From: an uncultured Vogesella sp.
GTDB lineage: Bacteria > Pseudomonadota > Gammaproteobacteria > Burkholderiales > Chromobacteriaceae
Assembly: GCA_946479405.1 (NCBI GenBank)
Contig: CAMLGD010000137.1
Span: forward strand, 1 to 9,048
Direction: 5' to 3'
Length of the DNA: 9,048 nucleotides
The stretch's first letter is position 1. The number at the start of each line of letters is the position of its first letter. Below, one piece after another: positions 7,749 to 9,048 of the stretch. The notes below the pieces were generated by a model that searched no databases, was not told the DNA's origin, and saw only the letters and a program-made list of their open reading frames with translations. A program made the translations under genes and the position numbers.

Positions 7749-7750
7749 AC
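7741..7750 (-). repeat. GTTGGCCGCA motif, copy 6
   Basis: Exact copy on the minus strand forming most of the right arm of the hppD-maiA hairpin. A near copy (TTTGGCCGCT, 7752-7761) follows at once. Confidence 0.6.
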
Positions 7751-7778
7751 GTTTGGCCGCTAGCCATTGGAGCAAGCC

Positions 7779-8438
7779 ATGACTGATGTCCCCAACGTTG
7801 GCCGCACACTGTTCGGCTACTTCCGTTCCTCTGCAGCCTACCGCGTGCGCATTGCCCTCAACCATAAGGGGCTGGACTACCGCCAGCAGCCGATCAGCCT
7901 GCTCAAGGGCGAGCAGCGCGGCGACGACTATCTGGCGCTGAATCCGCAAGGACTGCTGCCGGCGCTGCTGGACAACGGCGTGCTGCTGACGCAGTCGCTG
8001 GCGATCTGTGAATACCTGGACGACGCCTACCCGGACACGCCGGCACTGCTGCCACGCGCGCCAGCGCTGCGGGCCCAGGTGCGGGCGGTGGCACAGAGCA
8101 TCGCCTGCGATATCCACCCGCTGAATAATCTGCGGGTGCTCAACTATCTGAAGAATGAACTGCAGCTGGACGATGATGCGCGCAACGCCTGGTACCGGCA
8201 TTGGGTCTGCACGGGGTTTGCCGCGCTGGAGCGGCAACTGGCCGCCAGTGCCGGGCAATTCTGCTTTGGCGATATGCCTACCCTGGCCGATGTCTGCCTG
8301 CTGCCGCAGGTATTCAATGCCCAGCGCTTCAATGTCGAGATGGCGCCGTATCCGCTGCTGGCGAGCATTGCCGGCCGGCTGGAGCAAGTGCCGGCCTTTG
8401 CTATGGCGCATCCGTTGCAACAGCCGGACGCGGTATAA
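7779..8438 (+). CDS. maiA: Maleylacetoacetate isomerase (zeta-class glutathione transferase)
   Basis: Glutathione-dependent cis-trans isomerase that turns maleylacetoacetate into fumarylacetoacetate in tyrosine degradation. The protein has 219 residues, normal for the family. The N-terminal thioredoxin-like half carries the zeta signature SSAAYRVRIAL (17-27), NPQGLLPALL (55-64) with the cis-proline, and QSLAICEYLDD (72-82) for glutathione binding. The helical half has DIHPLNNLRVLNYL (111-124) and GDMPTLADVCLLPQVFNAQRF (164-184). The zeta-class cysteine (SSC) is alanine here, which I believe is common in bacterial members. ATG 7779 has GGAG (7769-7772) six bases upstream; an in-frame TTG at 7767 is less likely. 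Maleylpyruvate isomerases are close relatives, but the hppD neighbour favours MaiA. Confidence 0.93.
   Translation: MTDVPNVGRTLFGYFRSSAAYRVRIALNHKGLDYRQQPISLLKGEQRGDDYLALNPQGLLPALLDNGVLLTQSLAICEYLDDAYPDTPALLPRAPALRAQVRAVAQSIACDIHPLNNLRVLNYLKNELQLDDDARNAWYRHWVCTGFAALERQLAASAGQFCFGDMPTLADVCLLPQVFNAQRFNVEMAPYPLLASIAGRLEQVPAFAMAHPLQQPDAV
7797..7806 (+). repeat. GTTGGCCGCA motif, copy 7
   Basis: Exact copy near the start of maiA, read as GTT GGC CGC A (Val-Gly-Arg), the third reading phase seen. It lies 46 bases from copy 6, in the opposite orientation. Confidence 0.6.
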
Positions 8439-8453
8439 AAATGTGGCTGATTT

Positions 8454-8483
8454 GAAAAAACCGCCGTTTTCGGCGGTTTTTTC
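8454..8483 (+). terminator. Rho-independent terminator of maiA
   Basis: Perfect 12-bp stem AAAAAACCGCCG (8455-8466) with CGGCGGTTTTTT (8471-8482), loop TTTT, extended by a further G-C pair (8454/8483). It lies 16 bases after the maiA stop. The run of A on the other side could also let it work in reverse. Confidence 0.93.
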
Positions 8484-8493
8484 CGGAAAAGCC

Positions 8494-8522
8494 TTGACGC
8501 ATAAATCGCGATCTGCTTTAAT
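8494..8522 (+). promoter_or_regulatory. Promoter of the tRNA-Phe pair
   Basis: TTGACG (8494-8499), a 17-base gap and TTTAAT (8517-8522) form a strong sigma-70-type promoter. Transcription would start near 8529, about 32 bases before the first tRNA. The GC-rich stretch GCGTGCC after the -10 resembles the discriminator of stable-RNA promoters under growth-rate or stringent control. Confidence 0.8.
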
Positions 8523-8560
8523 GCGTGCCTCTGATGCAGCACGCAAGTGCGCGGCAAAGA

Positions 8561-8636
8561 GGCCAATTAGCTCAGTTGGTAGAGCAACGGATTGAAAATC
8601 CGTGTGTCCTTGGTTCGATTCCGAGATTGGCCACCA
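8561..8636 (+). tRNA. tRNA-Phe (GAA), copy 1
   Basis: A 76-base cloverleaf including the encoded CCA. Acceptor stem GGCCAAT/ATTGGCC, D arm with AGTTGGTA, anticodon stem ACGGA/TCCGT, loop TTGAAAA with anticodon GAA at 8594-8596, and T loop TTCGATT. It reads UUC and UUU codons. Confidence 0.97.
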
Positions 8637-8658
8637 CTTTTACCCGCTTCAGACGTTT

Positions 8659-8734
8659 GGCCAATTAGCTCAGTTGGTAGAGCAACGGATTGAAAATCCG
8701 TGTGTCCTTGGTTCGATTCCGAGATTGGCCACCA
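8659..8734 (+). tRNA. tRNA-Phe (GAA), copy 2
   Basis: Identical to copy 1 over all 76 bases, with anticodon GAA at 8692-8694 and encoded CCA. The 22-base spacer (8637-8658) has no promoter, so both are probably cut from one transcript. Confidence 0.97.
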
Positions 8735-8740
8735 AAATAT

Positions 8741-8774
8741 AAAAAAGCCGCAATCAACTGATTGCGGCTTTTTT
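8741..8774 (+). terminator. Rho-independent terminator of the tRNA-Phe pair
   Basis: Perfect 15-bp stem AAAAAAGCCGCAATC (8741-8755) with GATTGCGGCTTTTTT (8760-8774), loop AACT. It starts seven bases after the second tRNA. Confidence 0.95.
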
Positions 8775-8917
8775 GCGTCCTCGGCAGACACGATATGTCC
8801 CCGGGTTTACATTCCCAGCTTCTATACTGCATGACCTGACGCTGGTCAGATGGCCGGCAGGATGCTGCTGCTAAGCTGTGAACCGCTCTCAAGCGGGGCT
8901 TAACGTGGAAATTGACA
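8775..8917 (+). promoter_or_regulatory. Upstream region of the response-regulator gene
   Basis: TATACT (8823-8828) is a good -10 candidate, but the 17-base position upstream holds CCCGGG, not a -35. Two small hairpins follow: CTGAC/GTCAG near 8836-8849 and CCGCT/AGCGG (8883-8896). GGAA (8907-8910) is the ribosome-binding site. No gene is seen here. Confidence 0.4.
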
Positions 8918-9048
8918 ATGGACATGACCGTACTGATTGTAGATGACAATCAGACCAATCTGATGGTGCTGGAGCATATGGTTGGCCGCATCAGCGGCTG
9001 CGTGGTGGTGGCCATGACAGAACCCGAAGCGGCGCTGCACTGGTGCCG
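8918..9048 (+). CDS. Response-regulator receiver domain, N-terminal fragment (3' end outside window)
   Basis: Start of a CheY-like receiver domain, 43 codons before the window ends. VLIVDDN (5-11) is the first beta strand with the acidic pair D9-D10 that binds Mg2+ for phosphorylation, and QTNLMVLEHMV (12-22) is the first helix. The phospho-accepting aspartate and any output domain lie beyond the edge. The TEPEAALHWC ending of the visible part reminds me of receiver domains attached to HD-GYP cyclic-di-GMP phosphodiesterases (RpfG-like), but this is only an impression. ATG 8918 is preferred to ATG 8924 because GGAA lies seven bases upstream. Confidence 0.85.
   Translation, partial: MDMTVLIVDDNQTNLMVLEHMVGRISGCVVVAMTEPEAALHWC
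8981..8990 (+). repeat. GTTGGCCGCA motif, copy 8
   Basis: Exact copy inside the response-regulator gene, read as GTT GGC CGC A (Val-Gly-Arg), the same phase as in maiA but in an unrelated protein. Confidence 0.6.

Noticed and set aside
6522..8546. A 674-codon open frame on the minus strand across hppD, maiA and the maiA terminator
   Set aside because: It is the antisense shadow of two clear genes and even reads through a perfect terminator; no family features.
8648..8655. TTCAGACG between the two tRNAs, eight bases of the Neisseria uptake sequence in reverse complement
   Set aside because: Only one partial copy, easily due to chance; the full 10-base form does not appear.
8561..8734. The repeated tRNA as attL/attR of an integrated element
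   Set aside because: Both copies are complete, only 22 bases apart, and share one promoter and terminator; there is nothing between them to be mobile.

Overview
The window is GC-rich chromosomal DNA from a Gram-negative proteobacterium. A betaproteobacterium fits best, possibly of the Neisseriales/Chromobacteriaceae type. The pointers are an S-adenosylhomocysteine (SAH) riboswitch in front of ahcY followed by metF, the protein sequences, and tRNA genes that encode their own CCA ends. The genus is an inference from memory, not a search. I see no phage, insertion sequence, CRISPR array or plasmid feature. Most genes are core metabolism.

Bases 1-3640 (+ strand) form an activated-methyl-cycle block. 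It holds the 3' end of metK (SAM synthetase) with a strong terminator, then a promoter, an SAH riboswitch and ahcY (SAH hydrolase), then a structured leader and metF (methylenetetrahydrofolate reductase). MetK makes SAM. Methyltransferases turn SAM into SAH. AhcY cleaves SAH to homocysteine and adenosine. MetF supplies the methyl-folate used to remake methionine. The riboswitch ties ahcY, and perhaps metF by read-through, to the SAH level. A bidirectional terminator closes the block.

Bases 3661-6204 (- strand) carry two genes. One is a membrane-anchored diguanylate cyclase with a periplasmic sensor region, HAMP-like linker, GAF domain and GGEEF active site. Upstream of it is an Lrp/AsnC-family regulator. 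A terminator-like hairpin separates them. The regulator is divergent from hppD across a 362-bp control region that is AT-rich near the regulator.

Bases 6567-8438 (+ strand) are a partial tyrosine-degradation pair, hppD and maiA. The enzymes for the step between them (HmgA) and the step after (FahA) are not in the window. Two identical tRNA-Phe genes follow with their own promoter and terminator. The window ends in the first 43 codons of a response-regulator receiver domain.

The most unusual signal is not a gene. The 10-mer GTTGGCCGCA (or its complement) occurs eight times, four in each orientation, about once per 1.1 kb. Copies lie between genes and inside genes in three different reading phases, so protein coding does not explain it. 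Its density and scatter resemble a DNA-uptake sequence or another genome-wide signal motif. I cannot identify it from memory.
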